Assembly (NCBI GenBank): GCA_031271725.1
Contig: JAISVE010000061.1
Location: 1 to 7,190, forward strand
DNA: 7,190 nucleotides
Direction of reading: 5' to 3'
Source: Bacteroidales bacterium
GTDB taxonomy: Bacteria > Bacteroidota > Bacteroidia > Bacteroidales > P3
In this document: in pieces, positions 6,525 to 7,190 of the stretch
Layout: each line of letters begins with the position of its first letter
Position numbering within the stretch: the first letter of the stretch is position 1
Notes under the pieces: generated by a model
What the model was told of the DNA's origin: nothing
Database searches by the model: none
What the model saw: only the letters and a program-made list of their open reading frames with translations
Made by a program: the position numbers and the translations under genes

Positions 6525-6921
6525 ATTTTTTTTGCCATAGCAAATCTTCTTCTTTAAACTTTTCTTTCGCTTTAATGAAAGCCGTTTTTACTTCGTAAAA
6601 TTCTTTTTTCAATGCAAAATTCATCTCTATTGCTGCTATCTTAGGTACACCGTTCCATTTTGCCAATAAAAGCGATTGTCCATTCCCCTTGTATATTCTG
6701 TTATAACCGCTCATCACCACCTCTAAAAACACTAAAGGAGTAAATCCTATTTCCTTTAACTGTCCTGAATGACGGTTAAAAATATGCTTGACGTGATTTT
6801 CGTCAACATAAATGTCAGCTGCTTTTTTACGAATTTGTTTGGCTACTGTTGCGCTAAGTCTACCAACCTTTGTGTAGTGTACTTGGTATTGAATTTTTTG
6901 TTTCATTATCATCGACAGCAT
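6523..6921 (-). CDS. Small protein resembling BECR-fold (PBECR-type) ribonucleases
   Basis: This protein has up to 132 residues. Its core reads ADIYVDENHVKHIFNRH (35-51), followed by a helix (FTPLVFLEVVMSGYNRIYKG, 61-79), a strand (SLLLAKW) and a final strand with FYEVKTAFIKAK (108-119). A His-x-x-His-I-x-x-Arg-His motif, a helix with V-x-x-x-x-x-N-x-I, and a C-terminal Y-x-V-x-T strand are features of the phage Barnase-EndoU-ColicinE5/D-RelE-like (PBECR) nucleases found in phages, mobile elements and toxin systems. Likely catalytic candidates are H46, R50, H51 and T113. There is no signal peptide, so the protein would be cytoplasmic unless delivered otherwise. No immunity or antitoxin gene is recognisable beside it. 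Three in-frame ATGs exist (6921, 6912, 6906); MKQKIQYQVHY from 6906 looks the most natural start. It lies 14 bp after the barrel gene and is probably co-transcribed with it. The family call is from motif memory and moderately certain. Confidence 0.6.
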   Translation of the reverse strand: MLSMIMKQKIQYQVHYTKVGRLSATVAKQIRKKAADIYVDENHVKHIFNRHSGQLKEIGFTPLVFLEVVMSGYNRIYKGNGQSLLLAKWNGVPKIAAIEMNFALKKEFYEVKTAFIKAKEKFKEEDLLWQKK

Positions 6922-6935
6922 TTCGCAAAGGGATC

Positions 6936-7190
6936 TTAATTTTTTAATTCCTTAATCTTTTTAACCACATCCATATTAAAATTGTAAGAGTATGATACGG
7001 TTGCCGTAAACTCGCCTGTACGCTTGCCATTCGGCTGCGCAGAAGTTTCAGCAAGACGCCTTGCCAAATATCCCATACTTAAATTAAAACGATGCGATTT
7101 TTTAAGAACATAGCCCGTGCTTAAACGGAAGTTATTTGAAGTGTTTTTGCCCGACAATCCGGCAGTATATCCGAAAGAAGTTTGTAACTG
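6936..7190 (-). CDS. Partial outer-membrane beta-barrel-like protein (C-terminal 84 residues)
   Basis: The frame is open from the right edge to a TAA at 6938-6936, and the N-terminus is outside the window. The visible sequence alternates polar and hydrophobic residues in successive strands: LQTSFGYTAGLS, NNFRLSTGYVLK, HRFNLSMGYLARRL and GEFTATVSYSYNFNM. These are separated by short turns and one longer loop (AETSAQPNGKRT). That is the pattern of the last strands of an outer-membrane beta barrel. The chain ends with a short basic helix (DVVKKIKELKN) after the last strand instead of the terminal aromatic residue usual for BAM substrates. A TTG at 7157-7155 is in frame but is an internal leucine codon, since the barrel pattern continues upstream of it. 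Its position just upstream of the nuclease-like ORF and the giant exported protein suggests an envelope-related operon. The subfamily cannot be told from this fragment. Confidence 0.7.
   Translation of the reverse strand, partial: QLQTSFGYTAGLSGKNTSNNFRLSTGYVLKKSHRFNLSMGYLARRLAETSAQPNGKRTGEFTATVSYSYNFNMDVVKKIKELKN

Noticed and set aside
6388..6528. Integron attC site or insertion sequence
   Set aside because: No convincing GTTRRRY/RYYYAAC core pair in the right places, no transposase or integrase, and no target-site duplication beside the arms.
6936..7157. TTG at 7157 as the true start of the right-hand gene
   Set aside because: The frame stays open to the window edge and the beta-strand pattern continues upstream, so it is treated as a C-terminal fragment.

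Overview
The window looks like chromosomal DNA of a member of the Bacteroidota, probably an uncultured or little-studied one. The evidence is a very long exported protein of the TANFOR/fibronectin-III-like type that I know only from this phylum, an ORF6N-domain protein of the kind common there, AT-rich leaders without clear Shine-Dalgarno sequences, and moderate GC content. No ribosomal or housekeeping gene is present to refine this. All genes that I accept lie on the minus strand, so the window is described below in transcription order, from right to left.

At the right edge (7190-6936) is the C-terminal part of an outer-membrane beta-barrel-like protein. After 14 bp comes a small ORF (6921-6523) whose HIFNRH motif and C-terminal YEVKTAF segment resemble BECR-fold phage or polymorphic-toxin ribonucleases. 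It is followed by a 133-bp element (6392-6524): a perfect 15-bp inverted repeat enclosing 103 bp. The element lies between the small ORF and the start of the large gene, which is the arrangement of an invertible (phase-variable) promoter region. I see no convincing promoter and no recombinase, so this is a hypothesis.

The centre (6328-1037) is one gene of 1763 codons. It encodes a signal peptide, an N-terminal beta domain, two fibronectin-III-like modules, a Gly-rich hinge, a long beta-rich region, an acidic linker, a helical stretch of about 350 residues and a beta-rich C-terminal third. It is probably a secreted or outer-membrane-associated structural protein, and its exact function is unknown.

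The 3' end of the large gene runs into a block of short palindromic repeats (931-1050). Two 41-bp copies differ at only four bases, and those four changes preserve the central palindrome through two compensatory pairs. The right-hand copy supplies the last codons and the stop of the large gene. The left-hand copy lies just upstream of an ORF6N-domain gene (897-289), which contains a 29-bp near-perfect palindrome inside its conserved domain. The left edge (239-1) holds the first 79 codons of an unidentified exported protein.

The large protein and the barrel protein could work together at the cell envelope. The nuclease-like ORF and the ORF6N gene look like accessory cargo. The strongest unusual signals are the palindrome inside the ORF6N gene, the covarying repeat pair and the 15-bp inverted-repeat element.
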